This document shows, in pieces, positions 21,985 to 31,085 of a DNA stretch of 64,000 bases. The DNA comes from Piscinibacter sp047600445 (GTDB taxonomy: Bacteria; Pseudomonadota; Gammaproteobacteria; Burkholderiales; Burkholderiaceae_C). Within the stretch, counting starts at the first letter, position 1. Each line of letters starts with the position of its first letter. The notes under the pieces are model-generated. The model was not told where the DNA came from and ran no database searches. It worked only from the letters and a program-made list of their open reading frames with translations. The position numbers were made by a program, and so were the translations under genes. The DNA lies in contig NZ_JASGKT010000002.1 of NCBI RefSeq assembly GCF_047600445.1, positions 1,488,001 through 1,552,000 on the forward strand, in the 5' to 3' direction.

Positions 21985-22770
21985 TCAAGTTTTGCTGGAA
22001 GTTCTGAACAAGGCCTCGAAATTGGCCGAAGTCGCTTCGGCCACCGCCTCCAGCGGCAATTCCTTCAGCGCCGCCAGTTGCCTGGCCACATAGGGCACCA
22101 GCGCCGGCGTGTTGGTCTTGCCGCGATACGGCACCGGCGCGAGGTAGGGGCTGTCGGTCTCGATCAGGCAGCGCTCCAGCGGCACGAAGCGCGCCACGGC
22201 CTGCAGGTCGACGGCGTTCTTGAAGGTCAGGATGCCCGAGAACGACACGTAGAAGCCGAGGTCGAGCGCGGCGCGCGCCACTTCCATCGTCTCGGTGAAG
22301 CAGTGGAACACCCCGCCGGCCGCCTCGGCGCCCTCTTCCTTCAGGATGCGCAGCGTGTCGTCGGAGGCGCTGCGCGTGTGGATCACCAGCGGCAGCCGCG
22401 CCGCGCGCGCGGCACGGATGTGGATGCGCAAGCGCTCGCGCTGCCATTCCATGTCGGCCACGCTGCGGCCGTTCAGGCGGTAGTAGTCGAGCCCGGTCTC
22501 GCCGATCGCCACCACGCGCGGCAGCACGGCGCGTTCGAGCAGATCGGCCTCGGTGGGCTCGCGCACGCCTTCGTTGTCGGGATGCACGCCGACGCTGCAC
22601 CAGAAGTTGTCGTGGCGCGTGGCCAGGCCGTGCACGGCCTCGAATTCCTCCAGCGTGGTGCAGATGCACAGCGCGCGCTCGACCTGGGCCGCCGCCATGT
22701 CGGCGCGGATGGTGTCGACGCGCTCGGCGAGGCCCGGGAAGCTGAGGTGGCAGTGCGAGTCGACGAACAT
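21985..22770 (-). CDS. TatD-family metal-dependent hydrolase (YcfH-like)
   Basis: A 261-aa TIM-barrel hydrolase of the TatD DNase family. Metal-binding motifs are DSHCHL (residues 4-9), GETGLDYY, LPLVIHTRSA, GVFHCFTE and ETDSPYLAP. Homologues remove nucleotides from DNA ends; YcfH-type members are often encoded beside holB and tmk, as here, though their substrate is uncertain. Length fits the family. It follows the PilZ gene by 39 bp in a minus-strand operon with holB, tmk and mltG. Confidence 0.9.
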   Translation of the reverse strand: MFVDSHCHLSFPGLAERVDTIRADMAAAQVERALCICTTLEEFEAVHGLATRHDNFWCSVGVHPDNEGVREPTEADLLERAVLPRVVAIGETGLDYYRLNGRSVADMEWQRERLRIHIRAARAARLPLVIHTRSASDDTLRILKEEGAEAAGGVFHCFTETMEVARAALDLGFYVSFSGILTFKNAVDLQAVARFVPLERCLIETDSPYLAPVPYRGKTNTPALVPYVARQLAALKELPLEAVAEATSANFEALFRTSSKT

Positions 22771-22809
22771 CGGGCGGCTGCGCCCGGGGGCGGCGCGTTC
22801 AGGCGTTCT

Positions 22810-23214
22810 TCAGATGGTCTGCGTCGGCTTGGCCGAGGAGATCGAGGTGCCCAGGATCTCCTCGATCTTCAGCTTCAACAGCCGGGTCTTCTCGTCGGTC
22901 GGGAAGCGCACGCCGACGCCCTGGGTGCGTCCGCCCGAGGCGTTGGCCGGCGTGATCCAGCCGACCTTGCCGGCCACCGGGTAGCGCTGCGGATCGTCGG
23001 GCAGCGACAGCAGCAGGTAGATGTCTTCGCCGAGGCGGTATTCGCGCGTGGTCGGCACGAACAGGCCGCCGTCGGAGAACACCGGCATGTAGGCGGCGTA
23101 CAGCGCGCCCTTCTCGCGGAACACCAACTGGATGACGCTCGGCCGCGCGGCGGCGACCGAGGTGGTCGAGCCTATCGAGCCCGGGACGGTGCTGCGCGCG
23201 GTGGCATCGCTCAT
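22810..23214 (-). CDS. pilZ: PilZ-domain protein
   Basis: A 134-aa protein with a single PilZ domain (YMPVFSDGGLFVPTTREYRL, GEDIYLLLSLPDDPQRYPVA, KVGWITPAN). The canonical RxxxR c-di-GMP motif is not evident, as in the type IV pilus protein PilZ of Pseudomonas and Xanthomonas, which is also encoded next to holB. It therefore probably works in type IV pilus assembly through protein contacts. It overlaps the holB stop by 4 bp. Confidence 0.88.
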   Translation of the reverse strand: MSDATARSTVPGSIGSTTSVAAARPSVIQLVFREKGALYAAYMPVFSDGGLFVPTTREYRLGEDIYLLLSLPDDPQRYPVAGKVGWITPANASGGRTQGVGVRFPTDEKTRLLKLKIEEILGTSISSAKPTQTI

Positions 23215-24302
23215 GCGGTCGAGTGTACCGAAACACCCCGGCGCGCGGGCCCGCCGGGCGCGCCGGAAGCGCTGCCGGCCAACGCGCGCCGCGCTTGTGT
23301 GACCAAGGTCTCGATGGCCAGGCCGGCGTTGAGCGGATGCTCGGCCTGGCGCGCGGCGCGGGCCAGCTCGCGCGACCAGGTATCGAGCTTCGTGATGTCG
23401 GTCTGGCGCGGCAGCGTCTCGGCCGGAAAGAATCGCGGCGCCGTGCCGAGGCCGGCGCAGGCGAGGTCGTGGCAGAGCTTCTGCAGCGCGTCGACCACGC
23501 GCGGCAGCGGCCAGCCGGCCAGCGCGGCCAGTGCGTCGGCGTCGCCGCGCTGCATCGCGGCGGGCAGTTGCTGCCACAGCTTGGCGTCCAGCCCTTCGCG
23601 CAGCCAGTCGAGCGCATCGAGCGGCGCGCCGCCGGCGGCGGCCAGCACGGTCTGCGGCTGCGCCACGCCCTGCTGCGCCAGCCAGGCCGTGGCGGCCTCG
23701 GCCGGCGGCAGGTGCAGCGCCAACGCCTGGCAGCGGCTGCGGATGGTCGGCAGCAGCGCCTGCGGCGCCGCGCAGCTCAGGATGAAGCGCGCGTTGCCGG
23801 CCGGCTCTTCCAGCGTCTTCAGCAGCGCGTTGGCGGAGATGGCGTTCATGCGCTCGGCCGGGTGCAGCACCACCACCTTGCCGGCCTGGCGCGCCGGCGT
23901 GGTCTGCGCGAAGGCGACGGCGCCGCGCACCGCGTCGACGCGGATCTCCTTGCTGGGCTGCTTCTTGCCGCTGCCGGCCTCGGCCGGCTCGGCGTCGCCG
24001 TCGGCGAGCGCCCAGCCCAGCGGCGCCTGCAAGGCCTCGGGGATCAGCACCAGCAGGTCGGGATGCGTGCGCGCCTGCACCATGCGGCAGGCAGCGCATC
24101 GGCCGCAGGGCCGCGCGGCGCCCTGCCCGGCCGATGCGTCGGCTTCGCACAGCCAGGCCTGCGCCAGCGTCAGCGCGAGCTGCCACTGGCCGATGCCCTG
24201 CGGGCCGTGCAGCAGCACGGCGTGGCCGCGCTGCGTGCGCAGCGCTTCGTCGAGCCAGGGCGCGAGCCAGGGCAGCGGCAGCGCGCCGTCGGTGCCTACC
24301 AC
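23211..24302 (-). CDS. holB: DNA polymerase III subunit delta'
   Basis: A 363-aa clamp-loader subunit. Visible features are HGPQGIGQWQLALTLAQAWL (a degenerate P-loop, as expected for delta'), a zinc module with C-x2-C-x2-C (CGRCAACRM), an SRC-type motif in TIRSRCQAL, and LLKTLEEPAGNARFIL. With gamma/tau and delta it loads the sliding clamp. GTG 24302 overlaps the tmk stop and is chosen because no closer start precedes the conserved PWL..WL segment; the true start could be a few codons later. Confidence 0.92.
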   Translation of the reverse strand: MVGTDGALPLPWLAPWLDEALRTQRGHAVLLHGPQGIGQWQLALTLAQAWLCEADASAGQGAARPCGRCAACRMVQARTHPDLLVLIPEALQAPLGWALADGDAEPAEAGSGKKQPSKEIRVDAVRGAVAFAQTTPARQAGKVVVLHPAERMNAISANALLKTLEEPAGNARFILSCAAPQALLPTIRSRCQALALHLPPAEAATAWLAQQGVAQPQTVLAAAGGAPLDALDWLREGLDAKLWQQLPAAMQRGDADALAALAGWPLPRVVDALQKLCHDLACAGLGTAPRFFPAETLPRQTDITKLDTWSRELARAARQAEHPLNAGLAIETLVTQARRALAGSASGAPGGPARRGVSVHSTA

Positions 24303-24907
24303 GAGCGTTTCTCCAGCTCGGCCTCGATCTGCGCCCACACGGCTTGCCGGTCGAGCGCGGCGTCGATGCGCGCGAAGCGCCGCGGCGCCGCCGCCATGCG
24401 CTGTGCGTAGCCGGCGCGCACGCGCTCGAAGAAGGCCAGGTCCTCGCGCTCGAAGCGGTCGGCCGCGCGCGCCTCGGCGCGGCGCCGGGCGGCGATGTCC
24501 GCCGGCAGGTCGAGCCACAGCGTCAGCTCGGGCTGCAGATCGCCGTGCACCCAGCGTTCGAGCTGCGCCAGCACGCCGGCATCGAAGCCGCGCCCGCCGC
24601 CCTGGTAGGCGAAGGTGGCGTCGGTGAAGCGGTCGCACAGCAGCGTGGCGCCGCGCGCCAGCGCCGGGCGGATGACCTGCTCGACGTGGTCGCGCCGCGC
24701 CGCGAACACCAGCAGCGCCTCGGTCAGCGCGTCCATGCCGCTACCCAGCACCAGCTCGCGCAGCCGCTCGGCCAGCGCGGTGCCGCCGGGCTCGCGCGTC
24801 TGCACGACCTCGGCGCCGCGCGCGCGCAGCCGCTGCGCCAGCGCCTCGATGTGGGTGGACTTGCCGGCGCCGTCGATGCCCTCGAAGGTGATGAATCGGC
24901 CGCTCAC
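24296..24907 (-). CDS. tmk: Thymidylate kinase
   Basis: A 203-aa kinase that phosphorylates dTMP to dTDP. The P-loop is FEGIDGAGKST (residues 8-18); TREPGGT, the CDRFTDATFAYQGGGRG substrate loop and the lid region ARAADRFE are present. Length is typical. It lies between mltG and holB in the usual order and overlaps holB by 7 bp. Confidence 0.96.
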   Translation of the reverse strand: MSGRFITFEGIDGAGKSTHIEALAQRLRARGAEVVQTREPGGTALAERLRELVLGSGMDALTEALLVFAARRDHVEQVIRPALARGATLLCDRFTDATFAYQGGGRGFDAGVLAQLERWVHGDLQPELTLWLDLPADIAARRRAEARAADRFEREDLAFFERVRAGYAQRMAAAPRRFARIDAALDRQAVWAQIEAELEKRSW

Positions 24908-24927
24908 GGCGTTCGGGAACGCGCCGG

Positions 24928-25926
24928 CTAGCGGCCGCGCTGGTACTTGTTGACCGCGCGATTATGCTCGGCGAGGGTGTCGCTGAACTCGCTGCTGCCG
25001 TCGCCGCGCGCGACGAAGTACAGCGCCTTCGAGTCCTGCGGCCGCAGCGCCGCGCGCAGCGAGGCTTCACCCGGCATCGCGATCGGCGTCGGCGGCAGCC
25101 CCGGGCGGGTGTAGGTGTTGAAGGGCGTGTCGGCGAGCAGGTCGCGCTTGCGCAGGTTGCCGTCGAAGGTTTCGCCCAGGCCGTAGATCACCGTCGGGTC
25201 GGTCTGCAAGGGCATGCCGATGCGCAGCCGGTTGATGAACACCGCCGCGACGCGCCCGCGGTCCGCCGCCTGGCCGGTCTCCTTCTCGACGATCGAGGCG
25301 AGGATCAGCGCCTCGTCGGGCGTGCGCAGCGGCAGTTCGGCCGCGCGCGCGGCCCAGGCTTCGGCCAGCCGCTGCTGCATCGCGCGGTGCGCGCGCCTGA
25401 GCACCGCGAGGTCGGAACTGCCCTTGCTGTAGGCGTAGGTGTCGGGGTGGAAGCGCCCTTCCGGCGCCTGGCCCGCGGCGCCTATCGCTTCCATGATCTG
25501 CGCGTCGCTCATCGCCGCGGTGGTGGGCTTGAGCGCGTCGGCCTTGGCCAGTTCGGCGCGGAACTGGCGGAAGGTCCAGCCTTCGATCAGCCGCACGGTG
25601 GCCAGCGTCTCGTCGCCGCGCACCATCTTCGCCAGCAGCGTGCGCGGCGTGGTGCCGGCGCCGATCTCGTAGCTGCCGGCGCGGATGCGCTTGGCGTCGC
25701 CCGACCAGCGGAACCATTGATACAGCGCCCAGGCCGGCGCCTGCACGCCGGCACGCACCCAGCCCGCGGCGATGTCGCGCGGCAGCTCGCCCTGGGCGAT
25801 CGACAGCTCCACCGTGTCGTCCGACAGCGCCAGCGGCTGGTTGACCCACCACGCCGCGCCGCCGCCCGCCGCGGCGGCGGCCAGCAGCGCGAGCAGCACA
25901 AGACGCCACAGCCATCGGGTCATCAT
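24928..25926 (-). CDS. mltG: Endolytic murein transglycosylase MltG
   Basis: A 332-aa YceG-family enzyme. A cytoplasmic tip and one transmembrane helix (LVLLALLAAAAAGGGAAWWV) precede a periplasmic LysM-like part and the catalytic domain with the Glu in ASIVEKETGQ, followed by VFINRLRIGMPLQTDPTVIY. It cleaves nascent glycan strands and helps set their length. ATG 25926 gives MMTRWLW; 25923 is equally possible. It is divergent from ygfZ, with only 20 bp between the starts. Confidence 0.94.
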   Translation of the reverse strand: MMTRWLWRLVLLALLAAAAAGGGAAWWVNQPLALSDDTVELSIAQGELPRDIAAGWVRAGVQAPAWALYQWFRWSGDAKRIRAGSYEIGAGTTPRTLLAKMVRGDETLATVRLIEGWTFRQFRAELAKADALKPTTAAMSDAQIMEAIGAAGQAPEGRFHPDTYAYSKGSSDLAVLRRAHRAMQQRLAEAWAARAAELPLRTPDEALILASIVEKETGQAADRGRVAAVFINRLRIGMPLQTDPTVIYGLGETFDGNLRKRDLLADTPFNTYTRPGLPPTPIAMPGEASLRAALRPQDSKALYFVARGDGSSEFSDTLAEHNRAVNKYQRGR

Positions 25927-25946
25927 CGGCCGATGATAATTGGCGC

Positions 25947-26873
25947 ATGTCCGCCGCCTTCGCAACCAACGGTGTCGTGCGCCTGGCCCATTGGGGCCTG
26001 ATGCGCGCGCGCGGCGCCGACGCCGCCAGCTTCCTGCACGGCCAGTTCACCAGCGACGTGCTGCATCTCGGCGCCGAGCGCGCGGTGCTGGCCGGCTACT
26101 GCTCGGCCAAGGGACGCTTGCAGGCGAGCTTCGTCGTGTGGCGCGCCGCGGCCGACGAACTGCTGCTGGCCTGCGCCGCCGACCTGCTCGCGCCCACGCT
26201 CAAGCGCCTGTCCATGTTCGTGCTGCGCGCGCAGTGCAAGCTCGGCGACGCGAGCGCCGAACTGCCGCTGTACGGCCTGGCCGGCGAGGCGGCGGCGGCG
26301 CGGCTGGGCGATGCGCCGGTCTGGTCGCGCCGCGACACACCCGAGGGCACGCTGATCCGCCTGCCCGACGCGGCCGGCGTGCCGCGCGCGCTGCTGGCGG
26401 CGGCCGATGCGCCGGCCGGCCTGCCGGCCCTTGCGCTGGAAACCTGGCGCTGGCTCGAAGTCGGCAGCGGCGTGCCGCTGATCGAAGTGGCCACGGTCGA
26501 GCAGTTCGTGCCGCAGATGGTGAACCTCGAACTGGTCGGCGGCGTGGATTTCCGCAAGGGCTGCTACCCGGGCCAGGAAGTCGTCGCGCGCAGCCAGTAC
26601 CGCGGCACGCTCAAGCGCCGCATGTTCCTGTTCGACGTGGCGGCGCCGGCGCAGGCGGGCCAGGAGATCTTCCACAGCGGCGATCCCGGCCAGCCGGCCG
26701 GGCTGGTGGCCAACGCGGCGCCGGCGCCGCAGGGCGGCTCGCGGCTGCTCGCCGAAGTGAAGCTGGCGGCGCTGGCCGGCGGCAGCCTGCACCTGGGCGC
26801 GCCCGACGGCCCGCTGCTGCAACGCCAGGCGCTGCCTTACGACGTTCCGCTCGAATCCGCGGCGACCGCCTGA
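25947..26873 (+). CDS. ygfZ: Folate-binding Fe/S-cluster assembly protein YgfZ
   Basis: A 308-aa member of the YgfZ/GcvT-like family, which supports synthesis or repair of certain iron-sulfur enzymes such as MiaB in a tetrahydrofolate-dependent way. The defining motif KGCYPGQEVVAR, with its functional Cys, is at about residue 210. Other features are FLHGQFTSDV near residue 32. It is divergent from mltG, with a palindromic ATCATCGGCCGATGAT in the 20-bp gap. Confidence 0.93.
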   Translation: MSAAFATNGVVRLAHWGLMRARGADAASFLHGQFTSDVLHLGAERAVLAGYCSAKGRLQASFVVWRAAADELLLACAADLLAPTLKRLSMFVLRAQCKLGDASAELPLYGLAGEAAAARLGDAPVWSRRDTPEGTLIRLPDAAGVPRALLAAADAPAGLPALALETWRWLEVGSGVPLIEVATVEQFVPQMVNLELVGGVDFRKGCYPGQEVVARSQYRGTLKRRMFLFDVAAPAQAGQEIFHSGDPGQPAGLVANAAPAPQGGSRLLAEVKLAALAGGSLHLGAPDGPLLQRQALPYDVPLESAATA

Positions 26874-27025
26874 GCCGCGCGACGCACCGCACGGCCGGAA
26901 TTCACGCGGCGGCGGCGCCGCTTTCCGGTGCGCGACACGCGCGCCGGCGCCTCCCCTAGCATCGAACGCTCCGGGAAACACGCGCCTGCAACGAGGCGCG
27001 TGTCCATGAATTCCAGAGGTGTTCC

Positions 27026-27973
27026 ATGTGCCTGCTGACGCTGGCGCTCGACGAAAGCCGGCGGTTTCCGCTGGTGGTGGCCGCCAATCGCGACGAATAC
27101 TTCGCGCGCGCCACCGCGCGCCTGGCCTGGTGGGCGCCCGAGCCGGGCGCGGCGCCCATCCTCGGCGGGCGCGATCTCGACGCCGGCGGCACCTGGCTCG
27201 GCCTCAGCGCCGAAGGCCGGCTCGGCCTGCTGACCAATGTGCGCAGTCCCGCGCGCAACGACCCGGCGGCGCCGTCGCGCGGCCGCATCGTGCCGCAGTG
27301 GCTGGCGGCGGACGAGCGTGTCGACCAGTTCTGGATGCGCACGGCGCTGTCCGGCTACAACGGCTTCAACCTGCTGGCCGCCGATTTTGCGCAGGGCGAA
27401 TGTTTCTGGGCCAACAACGACGGCAGCCATCCGCTGCGGCTCGAACGCGGCCTGTACGGCCTGTCCAACGCCGGGCTCGACGCACCCTGGCCCAAGGTCG
27501 ATGCGTTGAAGGTGCGCACGCGCGAGGCGATCGCGCAGTCCGCCGGCGTGGACGAACTCGCCGGCCGCCTGTTCGACGCGCTGGCCGACCGCCGCGTGCC
27601 GCCCGACCACGAACTGCCCGACACCGGCGTAGGCATCGAGAAGGAGCGCATGCTCGCGCCGGCCTTCATCCGCTCGCCCGACCTGCTCTACGGCACGCGC
27701 TGCTCGACGCTGATCATCACCGAGCGCACCGGGCGCCACAACGTGACGCACGTGCTCGAACGCAGCTTCTCGCCCAACGGCGGCATGGCGCTGCTGCGCC
27801 GCGCCACGCTGAACCACTGGCCGCCGCGCTACAACGCCGGCGCCTCGGCGCCTGCGATGCAGGCCGGCGCGGTGACGGAGTCGGAAGTCGATGCCGCCGC
27901 CGGCGTGGTGCCGGCCAAGCGCAGCCGCGTGCGCAGCCTGCTGCGGCCGCCGGCCGGGCGGCGCCGCGGCTGA
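27026..27973 (+). CDS. NRDE-family (TANGO2-like) protein
   Basis: A 315-aa protein starting with MCLLTLA and the NRDE motif (VVAANRDEYFARAT, residues about 17-30) that names the family; the conserved initiator-Cys arrangement MC suggests an Ntn-hydrolase-like or heme-related role proposed for TANGO2, still uncertain. Other conserved segments are GGTWLGLSAEGRLGLLTN and GYNGFNLLAAD. The C-terminus ends in a basic tail. The 152 bp before it carry no recognised element. Confidence 0.88.
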   Translation: MCLLTLALDESRRFPLVVAANRDEYFARATARLAWWAPEPGAAPILGGRDLDAGGTWLGLSAEGRLGLLTNVRSPARNDPAAPSRGRIVPQWLAADERVDQFWMRTALSGYNGFNLLAADFAQGECFWANNDGSHPLRLERGLYGLSNAGLDAPWPKVDALKVRTREAIAQSAGVDELAGRLFDALADRRVPPDHELPDTGVGIEKERMLAPAFIRSPDLLYGTRCSTLIITERTGRHNVTHVLERSFSPNGGMALLRRATLNHWPPRYNAGASAPAMQAGAVTESEVDAAAGVVPAKRSRVRSLLRPPAGRRRG

Positions 27974-27983
27974 ACGCTGCCGT

Positions 27984-28844
27984 CTACAGCGCGCGCGTCA
28001 TCTCGACGTGCGGTATGCCGGCTTCGTCGAAAACCTCGCCGCGCGGCGTGAAGCCGGCGCGCGCGTAGAACGGCGCGGCGCCGGTCTGCGCGTGCAGCAG
28101 CACCTCGCGGTCGCCGCGTGCGCGCGCCGCCTTCATCAGCGCGTCCAGCACCTCGCGGCCGACGCCGCTGCCGCGCACCGCCTGGCTCACCGCCATGCGG
28201 CCGATCTTGGCCACGCCCGGCACGTGCTGCAGCAGCCGGCCGGTGGCCAGCGGCAGGCCGAGGTGGTTGTAGGCCACGGCGTGCACGCTCACGGCATCGG
28301 CCTCGTCCCACTCCATCTCGGCCGGGATGCGCTGCTCCTCGACGAACACCGCGGTGCGCAGCGCCGCCGCGTCGCGGCCCAGCGCGGCCCAGTCGCCGAC
28401 GCGCACCTCGACCATGCCCTGCCCGGCCTCGAAGCCCTGCAGCACGTCGCGCAGCGCGGCGGGCACCGGGCGCGAGGTCTGCGTGCGCGGATCGGCGAAG
28501 ACGTAGACCAGTTCGCCCTCGACCAGCAGTTCGGCGCCGCGGAACACGCCGGCCGCGAACTGGATCGACGAGTTGCCGATGCGCGCGCAGCGCATGCCGA
28601 CGTCCAACTGGTCGTCGTAGCGCGCCGAGCCGTGGTATTCGAGCGTGGCCTTGCGCACGTAGAGGTCGCCGTCCAGCGCTTCCATCGATGCGGCATACGG
28701 CAGCGCGAGCGCGCGCCAGTAGCCGGCCACCGCGGTGTCGATGTACATCAGGTAGTGCGCGTTGAAGACGATCTTCTGCGCGTCGATCTCGGCCCAGCGC
28801 ACGCGCAGGCGGTCGAAGAAACGGAACTCGCTTCGTTGGGTCAT
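27984..28844 (-). CDS. Fusion of acyl-CoA thioesterase and GNAT acetyltransferase
   Basis: A 286-aa two-domain protein. Residues 1-140 are a hotdog-fold YbgC/FadM-type thioesterase (RVRWAEIDAQKIVFNAHYLM, with the catalytic Asp). Residues about 145-286 are an ElaA-like GNAT domain with the acetyl-CoA loop VRGSGVGREVLDALM and GAAPFYARAGF. I recall this fusion from Burkholderiales; the partner substrates are not known. It overlaps the upstream hydrolase gene by 4 bp (ATGA). Confidence 0.9.
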   Translation of the reverse strand: MTQRSEFRFFDRLRVRWAEIDAQKIVFNAHYLMYIDTAVAGYWRALALPYAASMEALDGDLYVRKATLEYHGSARYDDQLDVGMRCARIGNSSIQFAAGVFRGAELLVEGELVYVFADPRTQTSRPVPAALRDVLQGFEAGQGMVEVRVGDWAALGRDAAALRTAVFVEEQRIPAEMEWDEADAVSVHAVAYNHLGLPLATGRLLQHVPGVAKIGRMAVSQAVRGSGVGREVLDALMKAARARGDREVLLHAQTGAAPFYARAGFTPRGEVFDEAGIPHVEMTRAL

Positions 28845-29779
28845 GTCTCGAAGGCCTTCTTCAGTGCGGCGCCGAGCAGCGCCTGGGCGTGGCGGGCCTC
28901 GTCGAGCACGCGGCCCATCTTGATGAAATCGTGCGTCATGCCGCGCACCAGTTCGAGCGTCACCTCGACGCCGGCGGCGCGCAGCCGGTCGGCGTAGGCC
29001 AGGCCTTCGTCGACCAGCGGATCGCATTCGGCCAGCAGCACCACGGCGGGGGCGACGCCGTCGAGTTCGTCGGCGTTCAGCGGCGCGAAGCGCCAGTCGC
29101 CGCGCTGCGAGCGCTCGATGTACTGCTCGAAGAACCACTCGACGGTGCTGGCGTCGAGCAGGAAGCCGTTGGCGAACAGGCGGTGCGAGGCGGTGTCGGC
29201 ATGCGCCGTGGTGCCGGGCGTGATCAGCACTTGCGCGCGCAGCGCGATGCCGTGCTCGCGCGCCCACAGCGCCGCCACCGCGGCCAGCGTGCCGCCGGCG
29301 CTGTCGCCGCCGACCGCGAGGCGCCGGACATCGAAACCCTGCGCCGCGCCATGGTCGGCGAGCCAGCGCAGCGCGGCCCAGCTGTCGTCCACCGCGGTCG
29401 GGAAGCGGTGCTCGGGGGCGAGGCGGTAGTCCAGCGCGAGCACCTCGGCACCCGAGTGCCGCGCGAGCTGCCGGCACAGGCTGTCGTGCGTGCCCAGCCC
29501 ACCGATCGTGAAGCCGCCGCCGTGCAGGTACAGCAGCGTGCCGCGCGCGGCGGCGTCGGCGCGGTAGCGGCGCGCGGGCAGCGGCGTGCCGTCGAACGCG
29601 GGCAGTTCGAAGTCGCGGATCGAGGCCAGCGGGGCGCGCGGCAGGTCCAGCACCTCGGCCGCCGCCTCGTAGGCGGCACGTGCGGCCTGCGGCGTCATCG
29701 CGTGGAAAGGCGGCCGCTTGGCACGCTGGATGCGTTCCAGCAGGCCGGCCATGCGCGGTGTCAGCAGATGGGTGCCCAT
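28841..29779 (-). CDS. Alpha/beta hydrolase, hormone-sensitive-lipase-like esterase
   Basis: A 312-aa esterase of the HSL (bacterial family IV) type. The oxyanion-hole motif is HGGGFTIGG; the nucleophile motif is GDSAGGTLAA; the acid Asp is in ECDPLVDEG and the His in GMTHDFIKM. It probably hydrolyses short-chain esters in the cytoplasm. ATG 29779 is the start that matches the family N-terminus; the frame runs on upstream without similarity. It is the first gene of a pair with the thioesterase fusion. Confidence 0.9.
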   Translation of the reverse strand: MGTHLLTPRMAGLLERIQRAKRPPFHAMTPQAARAAYEAAAEVLDLPRAPLASIRDFELPAFDGTPLPARRYRADAAARGTLLYLHGGGFTIGGLGTHDSLCRQLARHSGAEVLALDYRLAPEHRFPTAVDDSWAALRWLADHGAAQGFDVRRLAVGGDSAGGTLAAVAALWAREHGIALRAQVLITPGTTAHADTASHRLFANGFLLDASTVEWFFEQYIERSQRGDWRFAPLNADELDGVAPAVVLLAECDPLVDEGLAYADRLRAAGVEVTLELVRGMTHDFIKMGRVLDEARHAQALLGAALKKAFET

Positions 29780-29936
29780 GGGAGCGGCGCAGTCTGCCAC
29801 ATGACGGCTCCTCGCCCGGCGGGTACGTCGGGCGCTCCCCCGAGGGGATGCGCGGGCCGGCTTGGGAGCGGCCCGGCGCTCGGCCCGCGGGGCGCACCCG
29901 ATGGCGCGCGCGGCTGTTCTGCCTACACTCGCGCCC

Positions 29937-31085
29937 ATGGCCTTCATCAACTACGTCACCCAGATCCAGTTGGACTTCGGCGCCGTGTCGCTGCTGCCGC
30001 AGGAATGCGAGCGCACCGGCATGCGCAGGCCGCTGGTGGTCACCGATCCCGGCGTGCGCGCCGCCGGTGTGCTCGACAAGGCGCTCGCCGCGCTCGGCGC
30101 CCTGCCCCACGCGGTGTTCGACCAGACGCCGTCGAACCCGACCGAAGCCGGCGTGCGCGCGGCAGTGGCGGTGTACCGGCAGCACGGCTGCGACGGGCTG
30201 ATCGCCGTCGGCGGCGGCTCGAGCATCGACCTGGCCAAGGGCGTGGCGATCGCCGCCACGCACGAAGGCCCGCTGAAGACCTACGCCACCATCGAAGGCG
30301 GCAGCCCGAAGATCGGCGAGCGCGTCTCGCCGCTGATCGCGGTGCCCACCACCGCCGGCACCGGCAGCGAGGTGGCGCGCGGCGCGATCGTGATCGTCGA
30401 CGACGGCCGCAAGCTCGGCTTCCACAGCTGGCACCTCGTGCCCCGGGCGGCCATCTGCGACCCCGAGCTGACGCTGGGCCTGCCGCCGCTGCTGACCGCC
30501 GCCACCGGCATGGACGCGATCGCGCACTGCCTCGAAACCTTCATGGCGCCGGCGGTGAACCCGCCGGCCGACGGCATCGGCCTGGACGGCCTGGAACGGG
30601 GCTGGGCGCACATAGAGCGCGCCACGCGCGACGGCGCCGACCGCGAGGCGCGCTGGCAGATGATGAGCGCGAGCATGCAGGGCGCGATGGCCTTCCAGAA
30701 AGGCCTGGGCTGCGTGCACAGCCTGAGCCACAGCCTGGGCGGCGTGAACCCGAAGCTGCACCACGGCACGCTCAACGCGGTGTTCCTGCCCGCGGTGATC
30801 CGCTTCAACGCCAGCGCCGAGTCCATGGTGCGAGAACGCCGCCTGGCGCGGCTCGCGCATGCGATGGGCATCGGCTCGTGCGACAGCGCCGGCACCGAGA
30901 TCGCCGAGGCGATCCGCGAGATGAATGCGCGCCTCGGCCTGCCCAGCGGCCTGCGTGCGATGGGCGTCGGGCCGGAGCTGTTCGAGAAAATCATCGACGG
31001 TGCAATGGCCGACCACTGCCACAAGACCAACCCGCGCATCGCCACCCGCGAGGACTATCGGCAGATGCTCGAAGGGTCCCTCTAG
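29937..31085 (+). CDS. Iron-containing alcohol dehydrogenase
   Basis: A 382-aa group III Fe-dependent ADH. The NAD-binding motif is IAVGGGSSIDLAKG; the substrate segment is PTTAGTGSEVARGAIV; metal ligands are expected in DAIAHCLETFMAP and in GCVHSLSHSLGG with HHGTLNAVFLP. The substrate cannot be told from sequence. Its stop lies on the rpoS stop (4-bp convergent overlap). Confidence 0.92.
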   Translation: MAFINYVTQIQLDFGAVSLLPQECERTGMRRPLVVTDPGVRAAGVLDKALAALGALPHAVFDQTPSNPTEAGVRAAVAVYRQHGCDGLIAVGGGSSIDLAKGVAIAATHEGPLKTYATIEGGSPKIGERVSPLIAVPTTAGTGSEVARGAIVIVDDGRKLGFHSWHLVPRAAICDPELTLGLPPLLTAATGMDAIAHCLETFMAPAVNPPADGIGLDGLERGWAHIERATRDGADREARWQMMSASMQGAMAFQKGLGCVHSLSHSLGGVNPKLHHGTLNAVFLPAVIRFNASAESMVRERRLARLAHAMGIGSCDSAGTEIAEAIREMNARLGLPSGLRAMGVGPELFEKIIDGAMADHCHKTNPRIATREDYRQMLEGSL

